64,000 nucleotides of DNA from an uncultured Pelagibacteraceae bacterium (GTDB lineage Bacteria; Pseudomonadota; Alphaproteobacteria; Pelagibacterales; Pelagibacteraceae), in assembly GCA_902570505.1 (NCBI GenBank), contig CACFYR010000001.1, positions 1 to 64,000 on the forward strand, read 5' to 3'. Positions 55,342 through 63,696 of the stretch are shown here, one piece after another. The stretch's first letter is position 1. Every line of letters begins with the position of its first letter. The notes below the pieces were generated by a model. The model ran no database searches. It had not been told where the DNA came from and saw only the letters and a program-made list of their open reading frames with translations. Position numbers and translations under genes: made by a program.

Positions 55342-56827
55342 TAGTGTTTTCCTTTATAAAATTATCTGCAGCTGAAAAAATTAATTTTTTTCTATCTGGC
55401 TTCATTTTATCTAAAATACGAACCATCATTGACAATCTGGGATTTTTTAAAAAGAAAGCCCTGTTTCTATTTATGAATCTCCAGTAAAGACCATCCATGA
55501 TGTTACACCATTCTCCCTTTTTAAAATCCATCATTTTCATAAAATAACTAGATCCACATATATAAGGTTTGGTGGCGAAAATTCCACCATCGCTAAATAA
55601 TCCCATTCCATAAACATTTGGAACCATTACCCAGTCTGCTGAGTCTACAAACATTTCCATAAACCATTTATAAACATAAATAGGTTTGATTTCACAAAGG
55701 TTCATTATATTTGCAAGTATCATTAATCTTTCAATATGATGTGACCATCCATGAGTAAGAGCATTTTTTATTGCATAGTCTAAAGGTGGTAGACCCGTAT
55801 TTCCTTCATACCACGAACTTTTCATTTTCCTATTTTGTTTAAAAAAATTTCTTGTTTCCATTTCTTTACTATAGCCTCTGTAAATTCCTCTCATAAACTC
55901 TCTCCATCCTATAACTTGTCTTATATATCCCTCTAAAGAATTAAGCCTGATTTTATTTTTTTTATGATGAGTTAAAATTCTATCAACAACAAATTCTGGA
56001 GTTATCAGACCAAGATTTATATAAGGGCTGAGTGCGCTATGGAATAAAATATTGTCTTTTTGATCAACTGCATCCTCATAGTCTCCAAATAAATTGGACT
56101 TTTCCTTAATAAAAAAATCTAAAAGCTTAACTGTATCTTTGTGAGTCGTAGCTAACCAAAAATTAGTAACGCTTCCTGGATGTTTTGGAAATTTTTTTTC
56201 AACTATTTTTTTTAATATCTGAGTGTGTTTAGTTTCATTAATTTTTGGGAATTTGGGTATAGAAATATTTTTAGGTAACTTATTTCTGTTATCTTCGTCA
56301 AAACTCCACTTTCCACCAACGGGTGTTCCATCTTTAGACATCAAGATATCGAGTTTTTTTCTAGTTTCTTTATAAAAAGTTGCCATAAATGGTTTTTTAT
56401 TTTTATTCAAATATGCATCGAATTCCTGACGAGAATTAAGAAACATAGGTGTTTGAACAATATTCCATCTAACTTTAATACTGTTAAAAAATTTTTCTAA
56501 TTTGATTTCAAAAAATTTATCCTCTACTTCAAAACTTGTTACTTCCTTTATCTTTTTAGATTGAATAATTTTTTTTAGTTTTTCTGTATAATTTTTGTTA
56601 AAATCTTTATCTTCAATCTTTGAATACTCTATTTTTAGTTTATTTTTTTTCAACTCATCGGCGTGCGATCTCATGGATGATAAAAAAAGCAATATTTTCA
56701 ACTTGTGATGTTTCTCGTAAGTACAAAGCTCTAGATCTTCTGCCATAAAAAATAGGTGATCATTTTTGTAGCGATCTAAGTATTTTAGTGGAAATAATTG
56801 ATTTCCAAGTATAAAAAATAACTTCAT
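55331..56827 (-). CDS. PhrB-like cryptochrome/photolyase family protein
   Basis: A 498-residue protein of the bacterial PhrB (6-4 photolyase/CryPro) family, distinct from class I photolyases. The N-terminal alpha/beta domain begins KLFFILGNQLFPLKYL and includes FFMAEDLELCTYEKHHKLKI; the FAD domain has GWREFMRGIYRGYS, LTHGWSHHIERLMILANIMN, DWVMVPNVYGMGLFSDGG, TKPYICGSS and LYWRFINRNR. The usual CxxC plus Cys insertion that carries the [4Fe-4S] cluster in PhrB is not seen between KPYI and LYWRF (only about 23 residues). It starts a five-gene operon and diverges from an SDR gene with only 27 bases between start codons. DNA repair or light-sensing is inferred. Confidence 0.92.
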   Translation of the reverse strand: MKLFFILGNQLFPLKYLDRYKNDHLFFMAEDLELCTYEKHHKLKILLFLSSMRSHADELKKNKLKIEYSKIEDKDFNKNYTEKLKKIIQSKKIKEVTSFEVEDKFFEIKLEKFFNSIKVRWNIVQTPMFLNSRQEFDAYLNKNKKPFMATFYKETRKKLDILMSKDGTPVGGKWSFDEDNRNKLPKNISIPKFPKINETKHTQILKKIVEKKFPKHPGSVTNFWLATTHKDTVKLLDFFIKEKSNLFGDYEDAVDQKDNILFHSALSPYINLGLITPEFVVDRILTHHKKNKIRLNSLEGYIRQVIGWREFMRGIYRGYSKEMETRNFFKQNRKMKSSWYEGNTGLPPLDYAIKNALTHGWSHHIERLMILANIMNLCEIKPIYVYKWFMEMFVDSADWVMVPNVYGMGLFSDGGIFATKPYICGSSYFMKMMDFKKGEWCNIMDGLYWRFINRNRAFFLKNPRLSMMVRILDKMKPDRKKLIFSAADNFIKENTNVG

Positions 56828-56854
56828 AGTATTAATATAACTAAAAATAAATTT

Positions 56855-57565
56855 ATGTCAGGAAAATATATAATTTTTGGTGCGACAGGTTCTATCGGTT
56901 CTAGCCTTGCTGAGAAACTTGCAAATGACAAAGCTGAAATTCATCTAGTTGCAAGGAACCAGGACGAAGTAAAGCCTCTAGCTGAGAGATTGGGTTGTAC
57001 TTTTACTGTAGCGGACGTTTTACAAGATGGATTTATAGAGAAGGTTAAGACTGATGTAACTGAAGCAAAAGGAATTGCTTATTGTATAGGATCAATAGAC
57101 TTAAAACCTGTTAGAATGACAAAAGAAGATGATTTTAATAAATGCATGAAATTAAATCTTTATTCAGCTGTAGAAGCCATAAAAGGTTTTCAAGATAGTT
57201 TGAGAAAGAATAAAGGATCTATCGTTCTTTTTTCTACAGCAGCTGTTCATAGAGGTTTTACAAATCATTCAATTATTGCATCAGCAAAAGCTGCTGTTGA
57301 GGGTCTTTCAATAAGTCTTGCAGCTGAATTTGCTCCAAATATAAGAGTAAATTGTATTGCTCCTAGTTTAACAAATTCTAAGATTGCTCAACCAATGTTA
57401 AAGAATTCTGCAATTGCAGATGGCATTGCTAAAGCACACCCTTTAAAAAGAATTGGCGAAGGTCAAGACTCTGCATCACTAGCAAAATTTTTAATTTCAG
57501 AGGACAGTTCTTGGATTACAGGACAGGTCATTGCAGTAGATGGCGGTCGTTCAAGGCTAGCGTAA
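56855..57565 (+). CDS. Short-chain dehydrogenase-like protein lacking the catalytic Tyr
   Basis: A 236-residue SDR-fold protein with the NAD(P) motif FGATGSIGSSLAEKLA and the strand IAYCIGS in place of NNAG. The catalytic Ser is plausible (FSTAAV, Ser 127) and Lys 145 is present, but the YxxxK tyrosine is replaced by isoleucine (IASAK). The C-terminal DGGRS is typical of SDRs. It is divergently paired with the photolyase-like gene, as SDRs often are near cryptochromes, and overlaps the convergent metallo-beta-lactamase-fold gene by 9 bases. Classical SDR catalysis is doubtful. Confidence 0.85.
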   Translation: MSGKYIIFGATGSIGSSLAEKLANDKAEIHLVARNQDEVKPLAERLGCTFTVADVLQDGFIEKVKTDVTEAKGIAYCIGSIDLKPVRMTKEDDFNKCMKLNLYSAVEAIKGFQDSLRKNKGSIVLFSTAAVHRGFTNHSIIASAKAAVEGLSISLAAEFAPNIRVNCIAPSLTNSKIAQPMLKNSAIADGIAKAHPLKRIGEGQDSASLAKFLISEDSSWITGQVIAVDGGRSRLA

Positions 57566-58612
57566 AATATTATCTAAAGTTTCTAACTGACCAATCTTAA
57601 ATGTTATTGCATCGTCTGAATGGTAACCATATTGGTTAGAAGAATTTTTGAATCTTTCGCCAGGTTCCATAATTGGTTCTAATGACAGCACAACTGTGCC
57701 CCAATGCATTCCTAGAACCTTTTTACTTTTTAAATCCTGTCCGATGTTTAATGCCTCCTCTGGATTCGTGTGATAAATAGATTTATCTTTTTTAGGAGCC
57801 ATTGGATAAAAGTTATAAGCACCAATATTTATAAATGTTAAATCAATTGGACCATATTTTTGACCAAGGTATTTATATATCTCTCCATAGCCAGTATCGC
57901 ATGCGAAAAAAAGTTTTTTTCCTTTATACTCAATTAAAAAACTCCCCCATAAGGTTTTGTTAGTATCCCAAAGACTTCTTTTTGACCAATGCACCGCTGG
58001 TAAAAATGTAATTTTAATATCATTGACCATTATTTGATCATACCAATCCAACTCGCTTACGTCTTTAAATCCATTCTTAGTAAAATATTTGCCTAGATTT
58101 AAGGCAGTAGCAACTTTCGCATTTTTGTATGGAAATCTTTGTATTGTCCTAGTACTTAAATGATCGTAATGATTATGGGTTAAAAGAAATAAATCAATAT
58201 TCGGTAACTCATTTAATTTAATGGCTGGATCTACAAATCTTTTTGGGCCAAATATTAAAGGTCCCATGTTATTTTCAAAAACTGGATCAGTAATAATAGT
58301 TGTTTCTCCTAACTTAATTACAAACGTAGCATGTCCAATCCAAAATATATAATCTTTATCTTCGTTATCCTTTAAAGATTTTATTACAACATCCTTTGAA
58401 ATTACATGTTCATTTGGAACATTCATGTTCAATTTTTTTTTTTCTTCATTAAATATTTTGTAACTCCAGTTAAATTTCATATCTCGAACAGGAGATCCTT
58501 CTGGATTTCTAAATCTTCCATTTTCTAAATGATGATATGGTTTGTTTTCCATTGTTAATACCTCTAGATTATAATTAAAAAAAATAATAAAAAAAATTAA
58601 AATTTTTTTCAC
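57557..58612 (-). CDS. Metallo-beta-lactamase-fold hydrolase (NAPE-PLD/UlaG-like)
   Basis: A 351-residue protein with the MBL metal motif THNHYDHLS (HxHxDH), upstream WIGHATFVIKLGETTIITDPV, further ligands in PAVHWSKRS and FACDTGYGE, and GMHWGTVVLSLEP at the end. These segments and the spacing match the N-acyl-phosphatidylethanolamine phospholipase D-like group. A short hydrophobic N-terminus from a GTG start (KKILIFFIIFFNYN) could be a signal or anchor; the next ATG at 58552 would give a cytoplasmic protein. Phospholipid or ester substrate is inferred only. Confidence 0.87.
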   Translation of the reverse strand: MKKILIFFIIFFNYNLEVLTMENKPYHHLENGRFRNPEGSPVRDMKFNWSYKIFNEEKKKLNMNVPNEHVISKDVVIKSLKDNEDKDYIFWIGHATFVIKLGETTIITDPVFENNMGPLIFGPKRFVDPAIKLNELPNIDLFLLTHNHYDHLSTRTIQRFPYKNAKVATALNLGKYFTKNGFKDVSELDWYDQIMVNDIKITFLPAVHWSKRSLWDTNKTLWGSFLIEYKGKKLFFACDTGYGEIYKYLGQKYGPIDLTFINIGAYNFYPMAPKKDKSIYHTNPEEALNIGQDLKSKKVLGMHWGTVVLSLEPIMEPGERFKNSSNQYGYHSDDAITFKIGQLETLDNILR

Positions 58613-58618
58613 TTATAT

Positions 58619-59467
58619 TTATTTTTTTTGAGATCTTTTAAAACACTCAATTGTATTTTTTAATAGACATGCAATTGTCATTGGTCCTACGCCACCTGGG
58701 ACAGGTGTTAATGCACTTGCTACTTTTGATACTTGATCAAAATCAACATCACCGACAATTCCTTTTTCAGTTTTGTTTATTCCAACATCAATTACTATTG
58801 CATCTTTTTTTACCCAATCTCCTTTTACTAGTTCTGGAATACCTACTGCTGCAACAATTATGTCTGCTTCTAAACATTCTGCTTTTAAATCTTTTGTTTT
58901 AGAATGTGTAATGGTGACTGTACAATTTTCTTTTAATAAAAGCTGCGTCATAGGTTTGCCATTAAGATTTGATCTTCCAACAATTACTGCTTTTTTTCCA
59001 TTTAAATTTGGCTCTATTTTTTTTATTAATAAATAACATCCTAAAGGAGTACAAGGAACTGAGCTTTCATACCCAGATGATAAATTTCCTACATTCATAG
59101 GATGAAATCCATCAACATCTTTACTTGGATGAATGGTTTCTATTACTTTTTGTTTATCAATATGTTTTGGTAATGGTAGCTGGACTAAAATACCTGAAAC
59201 TGTATCGTCTTCATTTAATTCATTTATTTTATCTAGAACTTTTTTCTCATCTACTGTATCAGGATACTTAATAACATCAGATTTAAGACCTACTTCTAAA
59301 GCAGATTTTTCTTTATTACGAACGTAAATTTGACTAGGGGTTAAATCTCCAATTAATATAACTGTTAAACCAGGAACTTTATTATATTTATTTTTAAGTT
59401 CCGAAACTTCATCTTTAAGTTCATTTCTTAATTCTGCAGCAGCTTTTTTTCCATCAATTAATATCAT
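58619..59467 (-). CDS. folD: Methylenetetrahydrofolate dehydrogenase/cyclohydrolase
   Basis: Bifunctional one-carbon enzyme of 282 residues interconverting 5,10-methylene-, methenyl- and 10-formyl-THF. Conserved motifs are YVRNKEKSALEVGL with the catalytic Lys, GILVQLPLPKHID, VIGRSNLNGKPMTQLLL-like NADP site (VGRSNLNGKP) and TPVPGGVGPMTIACL. It may also serve the methyl-THF produced by DmdA. Gap to yggT is 6 bases. Confidence 0.97.
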   Translation of the reverse strand: MILIDGKKAAAELRNELKDEVSELKNKYNKVPGLTVILIGDLTPSQIYVRNKEKSALEVGLKSDVIKYPDTVDEKKVLDKINELNEDDTVSGILVQLPLPKHIDKQKVIETIHPSKDVDGFHPMNVGNLSSGYESSVPCTPLGCYLLIKKIEPNLNGKKAVIVGRSNLNGKPMTQLLLKENCTVTITHSKTKDLKAECLEADIIVAAVGIPELVKGDWVKKDAIVIDVGINKTEKGIVGDVDFDQVSKVASALTPVPGGVGPMTIACLLKNTIECFKRSQKK

Positions 59468-59473
59468 AAACGC

Positions 59474-59764
59474 TTAAAAAATTATTGGAGCAATGTAAAT
59501 CTTCATACACATTTCTACAAACCATAGCAACAACAGAAGTATAATAGGGGAGATGTCAAAAGCACCCAGGTTGGGTAAAAATGCTCTGATTCTATTCAAA
59601 AATGGGTCTGTTAATCTATATGTGAAATCTAAAATTGAATATACAAATCTATTAGAAGTATTTAAAATGTTAAAAGCAACTAGCCAGCTAATTACAACAT
59701 TGGCAATAACCACATAACTATAAAGTTTTATAATTTGTAAAATCAAATAAAATAATGCAATCAT
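59474..59764 (-). CDS. YggT family membrane protein
   Basis: A 96-residue protein with two membrane helices: VVIANVVISWLVAFNIL after the first, and ISPIILLLLLWFVEMCM. The central LTDPFLNRIRAFLPNLGAFD matches the YggT signature. Function is unclear, with osmotic or divisome links in other bacteria. The start overlaps the mscS stop (ATGA). Confidence 0.93.
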   Translation of the reverse strand: MIALFYLILQIIKLYSYVVIANVVISWLVAFNILNTSNRFVYSILDFTYRLTDPFLNRIRAFLPNLGAFDISPIILLLLLWFVEMCMKIYIAPIIF

Positions 59765-60846
59765 TTTTTTTCAACATAAATAGATTGACTAGGAAATGCG
59801 AATGATGCTTTGTTTGCTTCAACAATTTCTTTAATTCCTAAAGCTAATCTCTCCTTAACTTGTAAATATTCACTCCACCTATTAGTTTTAGTGAAACATC
59901 TTACATACATATCAATTGAACTGTCAGAGAATTTATCTACTCTCACCGAAACACCTACAGCCACATTAAAGTCATCATGATTATTAATATAATCTTCTAT
60001 TTTATCTCTTATTTTTTTTAGTTGATCAATCGTAGTGTCGTACTGCAAAGTAATATTCCAGCTAATTAGCCAATTTGTTTTTTGGCTGACATTTATTACT
60101 GCGTTCTCAGCAAATTGGAAATTTGGAATTATTGCTAAAGATTTATCAAATTTTCTTATTACAGTTGATCTAAAACCAATTTTTTCAACTATTCCTTCTA
60201 TAATTCCCTCTACAATTATCCAATCCCCAATTTTAAATCTTTTTTCTACTAACACTAAAATACCAGATATTAGATTTTTAAATAAGTCTTGAGCTCCTAG
60301 TGCGACTGCGACTCCAAATAATCCTAGTCCTGCAATTATTGGTCCAATTTTTATACCCCATAATTCTAATACCGCAGCTGCTCCCAATATAAATATTAAA
60401 ATTTTTAAAGATTTTATAATCCAACCGATTAATTCTCTTGTTAATAATTTATCAAGTCCACTTAAGACATAAGAAATTGGCTCAATAATTTGATGAATAG
60501 TCCAAAACAGCAAAATTGTAATTAAAGTTCTATTAATATTATCAACAAACGACCTAGTTTCTTCAGCAAAAGTTATATAATAGCTCGCAAAGAAAAAACC
60601 TAGTACTATAGGTAAAAATTTTGCCGGGCCTTCCATTGCTTTTACAAAAGTATCATCAAGCTTATTGGTGGTCCTTTTAGATATGATTTCGAGTTTTTTT
60701 ATAATAAGTTTACTTATTAGTCCTCTGAATATCAAAAATATAAAAAATATTCCTAGTCCAATTAGAATCTGAGTAAAATCAATTCCTACGATTCCTTTAT
60801 TCCAAACAGATAAAAAAAGATCATTAAAATTAGTCAATATTTCCAT
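59761..60846 (-). CDS. mscS: Small-conductance mechanosensitive channel family protein
   Basis: A 361-residue MscS family channel with about five N-terminal helices, the pore-lining TM3 region GLFGVAVALGAQDLFKNLISG, and the cytoplasmic beta domain KRFKIGDWIIVEGIIEGIVEKIG with RKFDKSLAIIPNFQFAENAV. Such channels release osmolytes on hypo-osmotic shock. The N-terminal extension is longer than in E. coli MscS. It follows hemD by 2 bases. Confidence 0.92.
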   Translation of the reverse strand: MEILTNFNDLFLSVWNKGIVGIDFTQILIGLGIFFIFLIFRGLISKLIIKKLEIISKRTTNKLDDTFVKAMEGPAKFLPIVLGFFFASYYITFAEETRSFVDNINRTLITILLFWTIHQIIEPISYVLSGLDKLLTRELIGWIIKSLKILIFILGAAAVLELWGIKIGPIIAGLGLFGVAVALGAQDLFKNLISGILVLVEKRFKIGDWIIVEGIIEGIVEKIGFRSTVIRKFDKSLAIIPNFQFAENAVINVSQKTNWLISWNITLQYDTTIDQLKKIRDKIEDYINNHDDFNVAVGVSVRVDKFSDSSIDMYVRCFTKTNRWSEYLQVKERLALGIKEIVEANKASFAFPSQSIYVEKK

Positions 60847-60848
60847 AA

Positions 60849-61547
60849 TTAAATTTTATATAATAAAAATTCTTCATCTCCAGGATTAAATAAAAAAATC
60901 TTTTTCCATTTTATCTCGTTTAAAACTGAAGATGTTTTTTCACCTAAACACATTAAGTTAGTATTCATCCAATAGTCAACTAGTTCGTATTTTTTAATAA
61001 TATTTAGCAAACTTTTTGCGCTATTTTCAGAATATACATAAATTATCTCTGGCATGAAACTTTTCATTTGCTCAATAAAATTTTGATCAAGATCATTATT
61101 ATGTTCGACCTCATAATTAATAACGCGATCAATATCAAAATTTTCGTCTTTTAATTCTTTATGCAAGTTTGATGAAACAATTTCTCCACTAACATATAAA
61201 AGTTTCCCTATTTTTTTGCTAAAATTTTGAATTATGATTTCTTTTAAGTTTCTCACGTTACCACCAGCTGCATAAACGTTTTGAAAACCTTTTTCTAAAG
61301 CAAGTTTTTCGGTGGCTGATCCTACACAAAAACAATAAATAGATTTGGATATATTTTTTGTTTCTAAAAATTTAATTGAATTTGAACTTGTAAATATTAT
61401 GCCTGAATATTCTTCATATTTAAGATTTATCAATTCCCTTCTTTTAACTTTAATAACTGGCATGTGAGAAACATCATGGCCTAATGATTTCAGTTTAGAA
61501 ATAAGCACTTTTGAGTCTTCTATTGGTCTTGTAAGCATTATATGCAT
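60849..61547 (-). CDS. hemD: Uroporphyrinogen-III synthase
   Basis: Cyclises hydroxymethylbilane to uroporphyrinogen III in heme synthesis. The family is poorly conserved, but the start MLTRPIEDSKVLISKLKSLG, IIFTSSNSIKFLE and YVYSENSAKSLL fit HemD, and the gene follows hemC. I use the ATG at 61547 (MHIMLTRPIED); the ORF track start at 61568 would extend into hemC, and an ATG at 61538 is also possible. Confidence 0.88.
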   Translation of the reverse strand: MHIMLTRPIEDSKVLISKLKSLGHDVSHMPVIKVKRRELINLKYEEYSGIIFTSSNSIKFLETKNISKSIYCFCVGSATEKLALEKGFQNVYAAGGNVRNLKEIIIQNFSKKIGKLLYVSGEIVSSNLHKELKDENFDIDRVINYEVEHNNDLDQNFIEQMKSFMPEIIYVYSENSAKSLLNIIKKYELVDYWMNTNLMCLGEKTSSVLNEIKWKKIFLFNPGDEEFLLYKI

Positions 61548-61548
61548 A

Positions 61549-62460
61549 TTATTTTTTATAATCACCACCAGATTGTTCTTTAAGTTTTTTTCCTAATGTT
61601 TTTCCTGCTTCAATCGATTTTTTTTTTTCAGATCTAACTTTATAATAATACCTTCGTCTTCCATCAATAGAGAAAAGCTCACCAGATATAAAAATCTCAT
61701 TATTCTTTATTTCTGAAAAAGCACCTACAGCAGTCTCACAATCACCATCTAAAACTTTTAAAACTTCTCTCTCAGCTTTGACTTTTAAACTGGTTTCATG
61801 GTGATTTATTTTTTTTAAAAATTCATTTATTTCATGATCATCATCTCTACATTGAACTGCAATGGTTCCTTGTCCTGCACTAGGTATTATGTCGCTATTC
61901 GTAAATTCCTCTGTAATCTCATGATCCATCTCTAATGATATCAATCCTGCTTTTGAAAGTATAATTGCATCATATTCACCATTTTTTAATTTTTTTATAC
62001 GAGTGTCTATATTTCCTCTTATAAGTTTAAAATTCAAATCTTTTCTAATATTTCTAAGTTGAAATTCTCTTCTAAACGAAGAAGTACCTATTATAGATCC
62101 AGGCACTAAATCTTTTAATTTTTTTTTTGAATTACTAATTAATACTTCATTTGAACTGTTTCTTTTTAAAAAACAATTTGTTTTTAAACCTTTAGTTTCA
62201 AAAGATGGCAAATCTTTAAGTGCATGCACTGCAATATCTATATTTTTTTTTAGAAGCTCTTCCTCTATATTTTTAGAGAATAATCCTTTTCCTCCAATTT
62301 CGCTAAGTCTTATGTCTATTTTAGTATCACCTTTTGTTGTTATTTTTTTTATGGTTATTTCCTGATTAAAGTACTTTGAAATTTCGTCTTTAACTCTGTT
62401 AGCATAGATTAATGCTAATTTGCTTGCTCTAGACCCTATTATTAATTTTTTCCTTTTCAT
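61549..62460 (-). CDS. hemC: Hydroxymethylbilane synthase
   Basis: Porphobilinogen deaminase of 303 residues. The ORF track extends it to 62577, across the tsaD start on the other strand, but the family begins at KKLIIGSRASKLAL and the ATG at 62460 fits. Motifs include KDLPSF, IGTSSFRRE and the cysteine that holds the dipyrromethane cofactor in DGDCETAVGAFSEI. hemC and hemD are 1 base apart with this start. It diverges from tsaD over a 55-base gap. Confidence 0.96.
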   Translation of the reverse strand: MKRKKLIIGSRASKLALIYANRVKDEISKYFNQEITIKKITTKGDTKIDIRLSEIGGKGLFSKNIEEELLKKNIDIAVHALKDLPSFETKGLKTNCFLKRNSSNEVLISNSKKKLKDLVPGSIIGTSSFRREFQLRNIRKDLNFKLIRGNIDTRIKKLKNGEYDAIILSKAGLISLEMDHEITEEFTNSDIIPSAGQGTIAVQCRDDDHEINEFLKKINHHETSLKVKAEREVLKVLDGDCETAVGAFSEIKNNEIFISGELFSIDGRRRYYYKVRSEKKKSIEAGKTLGKKLKEQSGGDYKK

Positions 62461-62515
62461 AAAATTTCTGTATATTGCATAATTATAGTTTAATCGTTTA
62501 ATTAAAAATAAAATT

Positions 62516-63589
62516 ATGCAAAAAGAACCTTTAATACTAGGAATTGAGACAAGTTGCGACGAGACTGCTGCATCCATAATCCAAAATAATGGATCGGGTG
62601 TTCCAAAAATACTATCAAATATTATATCCAGTCAATTTGATGTTCACAAAGAATTTGGAGGAGTAGTTCCAGATTTAGCTGCAAGAGCTCATGTTGAAAA
62701 AATTGATTTAATTGTAAAAGAAGCACTTAAAAAAAGTGGAAAAAATTTTTCTGAAATTGATGCAGTTGCGGCAACTGCAGGCCCAGGTTTAATAGTATGT
62801 CTGACGGTAGGGCTTAATTTTGCGAAAGGTTTATCTATCTCGCTAAATAAACCTTTTATAAGCGTGAATCATTTAGAGGGACACGCGTTAAGTCCAAAGC
62901 TACATACCAATTTAGATTTTCCTTATCTACTTTTACTAATTTCAGGCGGTCATACTCAATTTTTAAGTGTAAATGGATTAGGAAATTATAAAAGACTGGG
63001 TACAACTATTGATGATGCTCTAGGTGAGGCTTTTGATAAGACAGCAAAACTTTTAGGTGTAGATTTTCCAGGAGGTCCACAAATTGAGATACTTGCTAAA
63101 AAAGGAAATCCCGATGAATATACTTTACCCAAACCTATAATCAACAAAGGTGGATGTAATTTGTCATTTGCAGGTCTCAAAACTGCTGTATTAAAAGTAA
63201 CAAAAAATATTAATTATGAAAAAGAAAAATATAATTTAGCAGCTTCGTTCCAAAAGACCATAAACGAAATTTTATATAAGAAAACTAAAATCGCATTCAA
63301 AGAATTTAAAAAAATCAATAAAACAAAAAAAAATGCTTTCGTAGTAGCAGGTGGAGTTGCCGCAAATAAAAGCATAAGAGATATTTTAACTGTTGCTTCT
63401 AGAGAGGAAAAATTTGAACCTATTTTTCCTTCATATGATCTATGTGGAGATAACGCTGCAATGATAGCTTTAGTAGGATTAGAAAAATTTAAGCTAAAGA
63501 AATTCGACAAATTAGATTGCCCTGCAAAACCTAGATGGCCTTTAGATAAAGATGCAAGTTTTCTAAAGGGCGCAGGAGTGCAATTATGA
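62516..63589 (+). CDS. tsaD: tRNA threonylcarbamoyladenosine synthase subunit TsaD
   Basis: ASKHA-fold catalytic subunit of t6A37 synthesis. The 357-residue protein has GIETSCDETAASII, the metal histidines in NHLEGHALSP, LLISGGHTQFLSV, GEAFDKTAKLLG, and VAGGVAANKSIRD. It diverges from hemC and is the last complete gene before a membrane protein at the window end. Confidence 0.97.
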   Translation: MQKEPLILGIETSCDETAASIIQNNGSGVPKILSNIISSQFDVHKEFGGVVPDLAARAHVEKIDLIVKEALKKSGKNFSEIDAVAATAGPGLIVCLTVGLNFAKGLSISLNKPFISVNHLEGHALSPKLHTNLDFPYLLLLISGGHTQFLSVNGLGNYKRLGTTIDDALGEAFDKTAKLLGVDFPGGPQIEILAKKGNPDEYTLPKPIINKGGCNLSFAGLKTAVLKVTKNINYEKEKYNLAASFQKTINEILYKKTKIAFKEFKKINKTKKNAFVVAGGVAANKSIRDILTVASREEKFEPIFPSYDLCGDNAAMIALVGLEKFKLKKFDKLDCPAKPRWPLDKDASFLKGAGVQL

Positions 63590-63696
63590 TTAATCGTTGC
63601 TTAAGCCTATATATTAATTACATAAATAATATATTTCTTTTCAAAAATAAAAATTGAGACTATAAAATTATCTATAAGTAAATAGAAAAGTTATTA

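Noticed and set aside
62461-62577. N-terminal extension of hemC overlapping tsaD
   Set aside because: The extension (MDAAVSSQLV...) precedes the family's normal start and would overlap the divergent tsaD; the ATG at 62460 gives standard HemC.
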